Of a DNA stretch of 64,000 nucleotides, positions 36,976-45,244 are shown piece after piece. The notes beneath the pieces are model-generated. The model had not been told where the DNA came from. It worked only from the letters and a program-made list of their open reading frames with translations, and did no database searches. Position 1 is the stretch's first letter. Each line of letters begins with the position of its first letter. A program made the position numbers and the translations under genes. The stretch covers positions 1,674,001 through 1,738,000 of the forward strand of contig NZ_CP047187.1 in the NCBI RefSeq assembly GCF_030408615.1. The letters are read 5' to 3'. The stretch comes from Corynebacterium bovis DSM 20582 = CIP 54.80. GTDB lineage: Bacteria > Actinomycetota > Actinomycetes > Mycobacteriales > Mycobacteriaceae.

Positions 36976-37000
36976 CCGTCGCCGGGGGCCGTCGCCGGGG

Positions 37001-37177
37001 TCAGTCGTCCTCGCGGTCCTCGGCGTCCGCGCGGGCGGTGCGTTCCCGGGCGATCTCGAGGGCGTGGGCCGCCTCCTCGCGGGTGTCGTACGGCCCCATG
37101 CGGCTGTCCCATCCGCCGCCGACCCCCTGGGACACCTCTCCGGTCTTCGTGTCGTAGTACCACTTCTCGTCGCTCAT
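37001..37177 (-). CDS. small SPOR-like/DUF4177-type corynebacterial protein
   Basis: 58 residues, acidic at the end (ADAEDREDD). The core WYYDTKTGEVSQG and WDSRMGPYDTREEAAHALE resembles the small actinobacterial proteins annotated as SPOR-domain; the motif GPYDTREEA is characteristic. Function is unknown. TAGGGT seven bases before the ATG suggests a leaderless mRNA. It stands immediately downstream of rnpB on the same strand. Confidence 0.78.
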   Translation of the reverse strand: MSDEKWYYDTKTGEVSQGVGGGWDSRMGPYDTREEAAHALEIARERTARADAEDREDD

Positions 37178-37252
37178 GGGGCCGACCCTACCGGAGTCCG
37201 CCCGACCACCCGGGGGTCCCGGGGTCGGGTGGGGGGGGTCGACGGGCTGAGT

Positions 37253-37693
37253 GTCGAGAGGGCCTGTGAGCCGGATTCTGTCCGCCACCCGGCGCGGGGC
37301 CGGGCGGGGGGTGATCATCCATCTGGACGCACCATCGCTGGGCGCCTCGAGCGGTCCACCTGTCCCTTCACCGACGGGCAGCCGACGGGACACGCGGGCA
37401 CCCGGCGTCTGCGACGCCCGGTGTCCGCACTTGACCTTGCTCCCGGTGGGGTTTACCCAGCTGCACCGGTCACCCGGCGCACTGGTGCGCTCTTACCGCA
37501 CCTTTTCACCCTTACCCGGTGGCCGGACGAACCGGTCCCGGGCGGTCTGTTTTCTGTGGCACTGTCCCGCGGGTCGCCCCGGGTTGCCGTTAGCAACCAC
37601 CGTGCCCTGTGGAGTCCGGACTTTCCTCGACCCCCGGCCTCGTCCCGTGCGGGACCGGTTCCGGCGGCCGCGATCACCCGGCCCTCTCGACAG
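37253..37693 (-). ncRNA. rnpB: RNase P RNA, bacterial class A
   Basis: The catalytic RNA that removes tRNA 5' leaders. The minus strand carries the conserved GAGGAAAGTCCGGACTCC region near the 5' end, ACAGAAAACAGACCGCC, GGTAAGGGTGAAAAGGTGCG, AGAGCGCACC, and the 3' AGATGGATGATCACC block. The outer helix P1 is visible: GTCGAGAGGGCC at the 5' end pairs with GGCCCTCTCGAC at the 3' end. End points are good to within a few bases. Length (about 440) fits high-GC Gram-positives. Confidence 0.95.
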
Positions 37694-37699
37694 GTGCAC

Positions 37700-37705
37700 A
37701 CCTTA
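37700..37705 (-). promoter_or_regulatory. -10 box of rnpB
   Basis: The minus strand reads TAAGGT, about seven bases before the RNase P RNA 5' end. Confidence 0.5.
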
Positions 37706-37834
37706 GCAGCGCCCGGTCACGGCGTCCCCACGCGCCGACCGCGCCCGCTCCCCCGCGACCGGCGGCGCGCCCGGCAGCGTAACCGACAGCGCAGCCGGCG
37801 GCGCAACCGGCGGCGCGACCGGCGGCGGGCCCGG

Positions 37835-38752
37835 TCACCCGTGGAGCACGAGGATGCTGAGGTCGTCCGCCCGGTCGCCCCCGTCGGGGAGCCCCTTGCC
37901 CGACCTCCCCGACCGGACGGGGACGGCGGACCGGTCCGGGCGCCCGCCGCTGCCCTGCGCCCGGGAGGTGTCGGCCGGCCGGAGCCCGGGGCGGAGGACC
38001 CGCATCGTGCAGATCCAGCGGCGCGGCGTGCCGTCGCGGATGATCGCGAGCCGCAGCCCGTCGAGCCCCCGGCGCGCCGTCGGGTCCGCCAGCGCCTCGC
38101 GGAAGTCCCCGAGGACGGAGAGCTCGCCGATGAGTTCGTCGAGCCGCCCGTCGCGCGGGGTGACCGTGCGGGCGAACCGGAGGTCCGCCGCGACCGCCCG
38201 GAGGATCTGCTCGCCGTCGCCGCCCTGGACGTTCCACCGGCCGGCCCCGAGGAGCAGGCGGCCGAGGTTCGGCGCGTCGGACCCGGTCTCGGGTTCGCCG
38301 TCGAGCAGTTTCTCGAAGGCCTCGTTCGCGGCCCGCAGGGTGAGGCGGTGGTCGACGACGGCCGCCGGCGCGGCGAGCAGCCGCACGGTCTCACCGAGGT
38401 GCGTCGGCTGGAACGCGAGCCGGTCGGTGAGCCGCGGCCCCGGTTCCGGTTCCGGCGCGACCACGCCGACGTAGGCGAGGAGGACCCGGCGTTCCTCCGC
38501 GTCGAACCGCAGGCCGTCCGCGATACGTTCGGCGTCCTCGGGCGGGAAGCGGACGTTCCGGCCCTGTTCCAGGCGCGTGTACGCCCACCGTGTCATCCCG
38601 CAGAGGTACGCCGCCTCCTCGCGGGACAGACGCCGGTAGTCCCCCGGCGCGCTCGGCAACCCCATCATCGCCGGGGTGCGTCGGCACCTCCGGTCCATGA
38701 GGTAGCGTCCGGCCCGCTGCACGTCCGGGCGTCCCCGGCGTCCCGTCCCCAT
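37835..38752 (-). CDS. XRE-family regulator with MmyB-like ligand domain
   Basis: 305 residues. An N-terminal helix-turn-helix (about 38-75) reads YRRLSREEAAYLCGMTRWAY and TRLEQGRNVRFPPEDAERIA, typical of XRE regulators. The rest (about 105-280) resembles the MmyB-like, PAS-related ligand-binding domain (LLAAPAAVVDHRLTLRAANE and the FARTVTPRDGRLDELIGELS region). It is a DNA-binding regulator of unknown target. It starts four bases after the RNase H/phosphatase stop, so it may be the third gene of the Nif3-RNase H unit. Confidence 0.8.
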   Translation of the reverse strand: MGTGRRGRPDVQRAGRYLMDRRCRRTPAMMGLPSAPGDYRRLSREEAAYLCGMTRWAYTRLEQGRNVRFPPEDAERIADGLRFDAEERRVLLAYVGVVAPEPEPGPRLTDRLAFQPTHLGETVRLLAAPAAVVDHRLTLRAANEAFEKLLDGEPETGSDAPNLGRLLLGAGRWNVQGGDGEQILRAVAADLRFARTVTPRDGRLDELIGELSVLGDFREALADPTARRGLDGLRLAIIRDGTPRRWICTMRVLRPGLRPADTSRAQGSGGRPDRSAVPVRSGRSGKGLPDGGDRADDLSILVLHG

Positions 38753-38756
38753 GATG

Positions 38757-39953
38757 TCACCGCAGGTAGTGGGTGTCGTTGACGAGGCGGACGACGCTGC
38801 GTCCGTCGGGGTAGAACTCCACGACGGACAGGCTCGCGAGGTCGAGGTGCAGCGTGCGGTAGATGTCCGCCGACGCGCCGAGCGCCCGCCGGACCGTCGC
38901 CTTGATCGGGGTGACGTGGCTGACGACGAGCACGGTGCGGCCCGGGTTGCGGTCGACGATCCCGTCGACCGCCGCGGCGACCCGGTCGTCGACGTCGCTG
39001 AGGCTCTCCCCGCCGACCGCCGGGACGGTCGGGTCGGTCATCCACGCGGTGTGCTCGTCGGCCCACCGCTCGTGGACCTCGGCGAAGGTGCGCCCCCCCC
39101 ACTCGCCGAAGTCGAGTTCGACGACGCCGCGGTCCGTGGTCACGGCCGCCTCGTCGAGGCCGAGGGAGGCGACGCACGCCGCCGCGGTCTCACGGGTCCG
39201 CCGGAGGGGGGACGTGACGACGGCGTCGATCCCCCCGCGGGAGGCGAGGTACGCGGCCGCGCGACGGGCCTGGTCCCGGCCCGTGGCGGTGAGGGCGGGG
39301 TCGGACAGCCCGGAGAACCGGCCCTCGGCGGAGAGCTCCGTCTGGCCGTGGCGGAGCAGCAGCAGGCGGGTCGGCCGGTCGCAGTCGCCCATCCACGACG
39401 GGGCGGCGTCGCCGGAGGTGGCGGCCGCGTCCCCGCCGGTCCCGGACGTGGCGGGAGCGTCCGCACCGGATGCCGCGTCCCCGCCGGACGGCAGCTCCTC
39501 CCCCGAGGCCTTCGTGTCCATCGCCTGGTTCGCCAGGGCGTCGGCCCGCGCGTTGTCGGCGCGGGGCACCCACGTGTAGTCCACGGCGTCGAAGTCCTTC
39601 TCCAGGGCCTTGACGGTCGCGGCGAGCGGCTTCATGTCCGGGTGCTTGATCTTCCACCGGCCGGACATCTGCTCGACGACGAGCTTGGAGTCCATGTGCA
39701 CGTGCACCCTCCGGGCCCCGAGGTCCCGGGCGAGGGTGAGCGCGTTGACGAGGCCCGTGTACTCGGCGACGTTGTTCGTCGCCCGCGGGATGTACTCGTG
39801 GCAGGTGGCGAGGACCGTCCGGCGGTCGGCGGTGAGGACGAGCGACCCGGCCCCGGCGGTGCCGGGGTTACCCCGGGAGCCGCCGTCACACTCGACCGCG
39901 ACCTCGGCCGGCACCCGACCGGTCGTCCCCTGCTGCTGTCCGCCGGCCGTCAT
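38757..39953 (-). CDS. bifunctional RNase H/acid phosphatase
   Basis: 398 residues. N-terminal RNase HI domain: VECDGGSRGNPG (catalytic Asp23), NNVAEYTGLVNALTLA (Glu), HMDSKLVVEQMSG (Asp) and RADNARADALANQAMD. A linker rich in Gly/Ala/Thr (about 152-190) follows. The C-terminal phosphoglycerate-mutase-like domain starts at LLLLRHGQTE and has the second histidine in VVSHVTPIK. In mycobacteria the same fusion (Rv2228c type) removes RNA from hybrids and has phosphatase activity, sometimes annotated CobC. The ATG has an AAAGGGGG ribosome site. Confidence 0.92.
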   Translation of the reverse strand: MTAGGQQQGTTGRVPAEVAVECDGGSRGNPGTAGAGSLVLTADRRTVLATCHEYIPRATNNVAEYTGLVNALTLARDLGARRVHVHMDSKLVVEQMSGRWKIKHPDMKPLAATVKALEKDFDAVDYTWVPRADNARADALANQAMDTKASGEELPSGGDAASGADAPATSGTGGDAAATSGDAAPSWMGDCDRPTRLLLLRHGQTELSAEGRFSGLSDPALTATGRDQARRAAAYLASRGGIDAVVTSPLRRTRETAAACVASLGLDEAAVTTDRGVVELDFGEWGGRTFAEVHERWADEHTAWMTDPTVPAVGGESLSDVDDRVAAAVDGIVDRNPGRTVLVVSHVTPIKATVRRALGASADIYRTLHLDLASLSVVEFYPDGRSVVRLVNDTHYLR

Positions 39954-40108
39954 GTCCGGCCCCCTTTCTCCCTGCGCCACCGCGGGCCCGTGTCCCCACG
40001 GGCCCGCCTTCGTCGGGACATTCTCTCACAGCGGTCACCGGTGCCCGCGCGTCACGGCCCCCGGACGCCGCCGTCGACCCCCGGCCCCAGGTCACCGGCG
40101 CCCGCGGG

Positions 40109-41350
40109 TCAGCTCCCGGACTCCCCGCCGGCGTGGACGGTCCACGGGTCGGTCCGGATGTCGAGCACCCGGGCCGGGACCCCCGTCGCGGCGGTGACGA
40201 CGTCGGCCGCCTGCGCGCACCAGGGGTACTCGCTGGCCCAGTGGGACGTGTCGACGACCGGGCAGCCCCCGGCGCGCAGGTGCTCGTCGACGGGGTGGTG
40301 CCGCAGGTCGGACGTGACGAGGCAGTCCACGTCCATCCGGCGCACGGTGGCCAGGAAGCCGTCGCCCGCCCCGGAGGCCACCGCAACGGTGCGGATCATC
40401 CGCTCCGGGTCCCCGGCGGCGCGCACACCCCACACCGTCGCCGGGAGGCGCTCGGCGACGCGACGGGTGAACTCCCGCAGCGTCATCGGGGTGTCGAGCG
40501 GCCCGACGCGGCCGATGCCCGTGCTGTGCGCGCGGGACCCGGCGGGGGTGACGGTCACGGTCTCGACGACGTCGTACGCCACCTCCTCGTAGGGGTGCGC
40601 CGCCCGGAGCGCCGCGAGGATCCCCCGCCGCCGCGACCGGGGGGCGACGAACTCCACGCGCAGCTCCTCGACGTGCTCCAGCGCGCCGACGGAGCCCAGC
40701 GTCGGCACCGACCCCTCCCCCGGGCGGAACTGGCCGGTGCCCGCGACCTCGAAGCTGCACTCGGTGTAGGTCCCGACGGCCCCCGCCCCCGCCGCGAAGA
40801 CCGCCTCCTTCACGGCGGCCGCGGCGTCGACCGGCACGGTGAACCCCCACCGGTCGAGCACGGGGGCATCCGACAGCGCCGGGTCCTGCGGGTCCAGGGG
40901 GTCCCCCGGGGTCACGCCGAGGACCTCGGCGAGGCGGTCGTTCACCCCGGGCCGGGCGGAGTCCGCGTTCGTGTGCGCGGCGAACAGGGCCACCCCCGCC
41001 CGGATGAGGCGGTGGACGATCCTGCCCTTCGGGTGGTCCGCGGGCACGCCCGTCACGCCCCGGAGCAGGAGCGGGTGGTGGACGACGATCATGTCCGCGC
41101 CGGCGTCGACAGCGGCGGCGGCGACCTCGTCGGTGCACTCGAGGGCGACGACGACCGACCGGACCGGCGCATCCGGGTCCCCGCAGACGAGGCCGACGGC
41201 GTCCCAGGACTCCGCGAGCTGCGGCGGGTAGGCGGTCTCCAGGGCCGCGACGACGTCGGCGACCGTCCGGGCGGGGGTACCGGCGGCGGGCTGCGCGGGG
41301 GCGTCGGCGGCGGCGTGGTCGGACGCGGGTCCGGCACTGTGAGAATTCAT
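40109..41350 (-). CDS. Nif3-like dinuclear metal centre protein
   Basis: 413 residues. Nif3/YqfO family: MIVVHHPLLLRGVTG (two metal histidines), AHTNADSARPGVNDRLAE, the inserted YqfO-like domain (about 160-270), and C-terminal DCLVTSDLRHHPVDEH and VVDTSHWASEYP. The family binds two metal ions and may be a GTP cyclohydrolase-like or scaffold protein; its role is not settled. The ATG (MNSHSAG) is chosen because TAGGCT lies seven bases before it. The -10 box touches that of the divergent HAD gene. Confidence 0.9.
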   Translation of the reverse strand: MNSHSAGPASDHAAADAPAQPAAGTPARTVADVVAALETAYPPQLAESWDAVGLVCGDPDAPVRSVVVALECTDEVAAAAVDAGADMIVVHHPLLLRGVTGVPADHPKGRIVHRLIRAGVALFAAHTNADSARPGVNDRLAEVLGVTPGDPLDPQDPALSDAPVLDRWGFTVPVDAAAAVKEAVFAAGAGAVGTYTECSFEVAGTGQFRPGEGSVPTLGSVGALEHVEELRVEFVAPRSRRRGILAALRAAHPYEEVAYDVVETVTVTPAGSRAHSTGIGRVGPLDTPMTLREFTRRVAERLPATVWGVRAAGDPERMIRTVAVASGAGDGFLATVRRMDVDCLVTSDLRHHPVDEHLRAGGCPVVDTSHWASEYPWCAQAADVVTAATGVPARVLDIRTDPWTVHAGGESGS

Positions 41351-41357
41351 GGAAACC

Positions 41358-41367
41358 AGCCTAACCT
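41358..41367. promoter_or_regulatory. overlapping divergent -10 boxes of two leaderless genes
   Basis: TAGGCT on the minus strand (41358-41363) serves the Nif3 gene, and TAACCT on the plus strand (41362-41367) serves the HAD gene. They share two bases. The two start codons are only 23 bases apart and neither has a ribosome site. Confidence 0.65.
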
Positions 41368-41373
41368 GGCGGT

Positions 41374-42090
41374 GTGACTGCACAGCCGACACCTGTCCTG
41401 CTCGTCGACGTCGACGGCACGCTCATCGACTCCTACCCGGGCATCCGGGAGAGTTTCGTCCACGGACTCACCGCCAACGGTGTGGACCTGCCGCCGGAGG
41501 AGACGATCCGCGGCATCCCCGGGCCGCCCATGATGGACACCCTCCGGGGCATCGGCCTCGACGGGGAGCTCCTCGACCGGGTCTTCACCAGCTACCTCGA
41601 CCACCAGACCTCGACCGGCTGGCTCAACGCCACCCCCTTCGACGGCATGGCCGGGCTGCTCGACCGGTGGCGGGACGCCGGCGTGCGGCTGTCCACCGCG
41701 ACGTCGAAGTCCGAGGTCTCCGCCCGGCGCGTGCTGGAGAAGTTCGGCCTGTTCGGGCGGTTCGACGTCTTCGCCGCCGCCCAGGAGGACGGCGAACGGC
41801 GGTCGAAGGCCGCGGTCATCCGCCACGCGCTGGAGCAGCTCGGGGAGCCGTCCGCGACGGTCGCCGAGGGCGGCCCGACGTCCCGGGACCACATCCTCCT
41901 CGTCGGCGACCGCATCCACGACGTCGAGGGGGCGGCGCAGTTCGGGATCCGCACCGTCCTCGTGGACTGGGGGTACGGTGCACAGGACGAGCACGACCGG
42001 GCGTGGGCCAGCGTGCCGGACACCGCGGCGCTGGGGCGGCTCGTCGACGGCTGGCTGCGGGACCCGGCCGCGCCGGACGCGCAGGGCTGA
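41374..42090 (+). CDS. HAD-superfamily phosphatase, PGP/Gph type
   Basis: 238 residues. HAD motif I is LLVDVDGTLIDSYPG (nucleophile Asp), motif II STATSKSE, motif III with the lysine in RRSKAAVIRHAL, and motif IV ILLVGDRIHDVEGAAQFG. The cap domain type fits phosphoglycolate-phosphatase-like enzymes or 5'-nucleotidases, but the substrate cannot be read from the sequence. The GTG start is six bases after TAACCT (leaderless). It is followed, after a gap with short repeats, by the tyrosine phosphatase gene. Confidence 0.88.
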   Translation: MTAQPTPVLLVDVDGTLIDSYPGIRESFVHGLTANGVDLPPEETIRGIPGPPMMDTLRGIGLDGELLDRVFTSYLDHQTSTGWLNATPFDGMAGLLDRWRDAGVRLSTATSKSEVSARRVLEKFGLFGRFDVFAAAQEDGERRSKAAVIRHALEQLGEPSATVAEGGPTSRDHILLVGDRIHDVEGAAQFGIRTVLVDWGYGAQDEHDRAWASVPDTAALGRLVDGWLRDPAAPDAQG

Positions 42091-42234
42091 CGGCGCGGCA
42101 CTGTTCCGGGCGGCCGTGCCGGGCTGCGACCGTTCCTGGCGGCCCGCGGCCGTGCCGGGCTGCACCTGGTCCGGCGCCGTCCGGTCCCGGGCGGCGCGCG
42201 ATGAGACGACACCCGACCACGAGGAGGAGACCAC

Positions 42235-42762
42235 GTGACACAGGACCCGACGACCCAGGACGCGCGGGCGCCGGAGACCGGCGTCGACCCCGACCGGCCT
42301 GCCCTGCACCTCTGCGTCGTGTGCACGGGCAACATCTGCCGCTCGCCGATGGGTGAGGTCATGCTCCGCGACGCCCTCGACGACGCCGGGCTCGGCGACG
42401 CCGTGCGCGTGACGTCCTGCGGGACGCACGGCTACCACATCGGCCAGCACGCCGACCCGCGCGCGGTGGCGCAGCTCGCCGCCGACGGTCACGACGGCAG
42501 CCGGCACCGGGCGGCGGAGTTCGGCCCCCGGGACGAGGACGCCGACCTGTTCCTCGCCATGACCCACGGGCACGTCCGCGAGCTCCGCGGGATGGGGGTC
42601 GACGGAGACCGCATCCGTCTCATGCGCTCCTTCGGACCGGACGGGGACGAGGATGTCGACGACCCGTACTACGGCTCCGCGGACGGGTTCGCCCGGGTCG
42701 CACGCGAGATCCGCGAGGCGCTGCCCGGCGTCGTCGACTGGGTGCGCGCGGAACTCCGCTGA
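42235..42762 (+). CDS. low-molecular-weight protein tyrosine phosphatase
   Basis: 175 residues. The P-loop VCTGNICRS (C30-x5-R36) at the start of the catalytic domain and the general-acid motif DDPYYG are intact. The 20-residue N-terminus is Asp/Thr-rich. In actinobacteria such enzymes (PtpA type) act on phosphotyrosine of kinases or of envelope-synthesis proteins, some secreted. The start GTG has GAGGAGGAGACC upstream, one of the strongest ribosome sites in the window. Confidence 0.93.
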   Translation: MTQDPTTQDARAPETGVDPDRPALHLCVVCTGNICRSPMGEVMLRDALDDAGLGDAVRVTSCGTHGYHIGQHADPRAVAQLAADGHDGSRHRAAEFGPRDEDADLFLAMTHGHVRELRGMGVDGDRIRLMRSFGPDGDEDVDDPYYGSADGFARVAREIREALPGVVDWVRAELR

Positions 42763-42787
42763 CGGGAGTGCGGGCCGGCGCGGGGGC

Positions 42788-42875
42788 GCGCCGTTGCTGC
42801 AGTGGCCGGCCCGAAGGCTACCGGCGCTGACGCTGCCGGCCCGAGAGCGCCGTTGCTGCAGTGGCCGGCCCGAAG
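42788..42875 (+). repeat. 29-bp direct repeat between convergent genes
   Basis: Identical copies at 42788-42816 and 42847-42875 start GCGCCGTTGCTGCAGTGGCC. They lie between the phosphatase gene and the end of the SURF1 gene. GCCGGC-rich short segments separate them. Confidence 0.85.
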
Positions 42876-42891
42876 ACTGCCGGCACCGGGG

Positions 42892-44148
42892 TCAGAAACG
42901 TTCCTCGTCGCGGGCGTTGCGCCGGTCGAAGAACCGCGTGTGACTGCGGCCGTACCGCTCGGCGAGCTTGCGCTCCCGCGCCCGCGCCGCGTCCTCCTGC
43001 CCCTCCTCGGGCTCCCCGGCCCGGTCGGGTTCCCGCTGACCGTCCCCGGTCCGCCCGCGCTCCGGGCTCCCCTGCCCCGGCTGGCCGTCCGCGGTCCGGC
43101 TGTGCCCGGCGTGCCCGTCCTCGGGTGACGCGTCGGCGGGGTCGGCCGACGCGGCGGAGGGGGGCGTCGTCCCTTCCCCGACCGGGACCGCCCCGGACCC
43201 CGAGCCCGGGTGCGGACCGTGACCGTCACCGGCCGTGTCCCCCGACCCCGCCCCGTCACCGGATCCGCCGGCGGGGACGGCGACGACGGGGCCACCGTCG
43301 CGGGCCTCGCGTTCGCGGCGACGCTCGCGCATCTCCGCCCACACGAAGTAGCCGAGGCCGAGCGGCGCCATGACACCGAAGGCGATCCACTGGATGCCGT
43401 AGGACAGGTAGGGGCCGGAGTCCAGCTTCGGCAGCGGGATCGCGTGGAGCGGATCGGCGACGGACCCCTCCCCCAGCTGCACGTAGTCCGCGGCGAGGGG
43501 GCGGCCCGACGGGGTCCCCGCGCCTGCGCCCGCGGCGGGGAGGTCGGGGGCGACGAGGTCCCCGATCTGCGCGGTACTGATGCCGTAGACCTGCTGCACC
43601 CCCTCGGAGCGGAGCGGCGGCGTCGACGGGGTCTGTTCCCCGGGGCGGACGTAGCCCTCGACGGTGCGCTCCCCCGTCGGTGCCGTGGGGATGTCCGGCA
43701 CGTCCGCCGCGTTCCTCGGCGGCGTCCAGCCCCGGTTGACGAGGACCGTGCCGCCCGAATCCAGGCGGAACGCGGTGAGGACCTGGAACGCGGGGCTCGT
43801 GTCCACCGGGCGGTTGCGCAGGAGCACCTGGGCGTCCGGGATGAAGCGGCCCTGGAGGGTCACGCGGGTCCACTCGCGGTCCGCGCCGGCGGGTGAGCCG
43901 TCCGCGGGGAGGACGTCCTCGACCGGCACCGGGTCGGCGTCCATCGCGGCGGACAGGCGCTGGTTGTTCTCCTGCGTGCGGGTGTTCTTCCCCAGCTGCC
44001 ACGGCGCGAGGACGGTGAACGCCACGTAGGCGAACATCACCACGATGACGGCGGTGATGACCCAGCCCGGCGTGAGGAACGCTCGCCAGCCCCGCCGGCG
44101 CCGGGTTGACCCGGGCGCGGCATTGTTCGTCGTCGTTCGCGTGGCCAC
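42892..44148 (-). CDS. SURF1-family cytochrome oxidase assembly protein
   Basis: 418 residues. A membrane helix at about 29-48 (PGWVITAVIVVMFAYVAFTV), an extracytoplasmic domain with WQLGKNTRTQENNQRL, RWxxVxLxGRF-like REWTRVTLQGRFIPDAQVLL, and VLVNRGWTPP, then a second helix near 265-285 (IQWIAFGVMAPLGLGYFVW). This is the SURF1 layout; the family assists haem insertion in cytochrome aa3 oxidase. The C-terminal ~130 residues are Gly/Asp/Pro-rich and far longer than usual. The GTG start is six bases after TAAGGT. Confidence 0.9.
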   Translation of the reverse strand: MATRTTTNNAAPGSTRRRRGWRAFLTPGWVITAVIVVMFAYVAFTVLAPWQLGKNTRTQENNQRLSAAMDADPVPVEDVLPADGSPAGADREWTRVTLQGRFIPDAQVLLRNRPVDTSPAFQVLTAFRLDSGGTVLVNRGWTPPRNAADVPDIPTAPTGERTVEGYVRPGEQTPSTPPLRSEGVQQVYGISTAQIGDLVAPDLPAAGAGAGTPSGRPLAADYVQLGEGSVADPLHAIPLPKLDSGPYLSYGIQWIAFGVMAPLGLGYFVWAEMRERRREREARDGGPVVAVPAGGSGDGAGSGDTAGDGHGPHPGSGSGAVPVGEGTTPPSAASADPADASPEDGHAGHSRTADGQPGQGSPERGRTGDGQREPDRAGEPEEGQEDAARARERKLAERYGRSHTRFFDRRNARDEERF

Positions 44149-44217
44149 GGATTCACCTTAGACCTGCGGTCGGCGGACGGGCGAACACGACGGGAGGTGG
44201 GTGGGCGGTGGTGGTGA

Positions 44218-45163
44218 GGATCATCCCCGCGTCAGCGGGGAGCACACATGCCGGATCAAAGTCGTCCAAGCGTGACGCGGATCATCCCCGCTCGCGCGGG
44301 GAGCACCAGTGTCTGCAGTCTAGCGGGTCGTCCTCCCTACCAGCCAGGAGCGGCGCGGCCCGGGGTCATCCCCGCGGGTGCTCCCCGCAGGTCGTCCCCG
44401 CTCGCGCGGGGAGCACGTTGACACCACCGACCAGCGCGCCGATGACCTGCGGATCATCCCCGCGGCTCATCCCCGTTCACGCGGGGAGCACCACAACACC
44501 CTCAAGGAAGGACACCACCAACGCGGATCATCCCCGCTCGCGCGGGGAGCACAAATCCGAGTCGAGGCGCGCCCACTCGGACGCGGGATCCTCCCCGCTC
44601 ACGCGGGGAGCACTCAACCCCCGACTTCACTACCCGCTGCCATTGCGGATCATCCCCGCTCACGCGGGGAGCACCCCGTCGTCGACAGTGCCGACCGGAC
44701 GCCCACGGGATCATCCCCGCTCACGCGGGGAGCACCAGGCACCTGCCGGACCGACACTCAACGAAGCAGGATCATCCCCGCTCGCGCGGGGAGCACCTAT
44801 GCAGAAGACCGCACACCTGGCCGACCATGGGATCATCCCCGCCGACGCGGGGAGCACACGAATGATCTGCGGGCGGCGACGTCCCAGATGGGATCATCCC
44901 CGCTCACGCGGGGAGCACATGAACGCAGCGATTGACGTCATGCACAGCCGCGGATCATCCCCGCTCACGCGGGGAGCACGCGTACGTCCGCCATGACTCG
45001 AGCGGGGCTGTGGGATCATCCCCGCTCACGCGGGGAGCACGGCGGCTCGGAGCTCACGGGGGGGTGACCATGCGGGATCATCCCCGCTCACGCGGGGAGC
45101 ACGACATTCTCACCGGTGGTTACCCGTGCCAGCCGGGATCATCCCCGCTCACGCGGGGAGCAC
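44218..45163 (-). CRISPR. type I-E CRISPR array, about 15 repeats
   Basis: The minus-strand repeat is 28 bases, GTGCTCCCCGCGTGAGCGGG then GATGATCC, with a CCCCGC/GCGGGG hairpin. Repeats start at 44218, 44279, 44389, 44464, 44525, 44586, 44647, 44708, 44769, 44830, 44891, 44952, 45013, 45075 and 45136. From 44464 on they come every 61 bases (one 62), giving 33-base spacers by this count, or 29+32 if the variable base is added to the repeat. Leader-distal repeats at 44218, 44389 and 44464 are degenerate. Repeats at the right end, near cas2 and the leader, are near-perfect. Transcription is toward low coordinates. Confidence 0.97.
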
Positions 45164-45244
45164 ACTTCCTGACCAGGGATGTTAGTACACGAGAAGCCAG
45201 ATTTCATTCAATGTCGATCAGCGCCCTCACGTCAGCACCAACCA
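45164..45244 (-). promoter_or_regulatory. CRISPR leader with promoter
   Basis: 81 bases between cas2 and the first repeat, richer in A+T than the rest. On the minus strand TTGAAT (45206-45211) and TACTAA (45182-45187) are 18 bases apart and would start a transcript about a dozen bases before the first repeat. Confidence 0.65.

Noticed and set aside
37251..37706. Open frames across the RNase P RNA
   Set aside because: The region is fully explained by conserved rnpB sequence and pairing.
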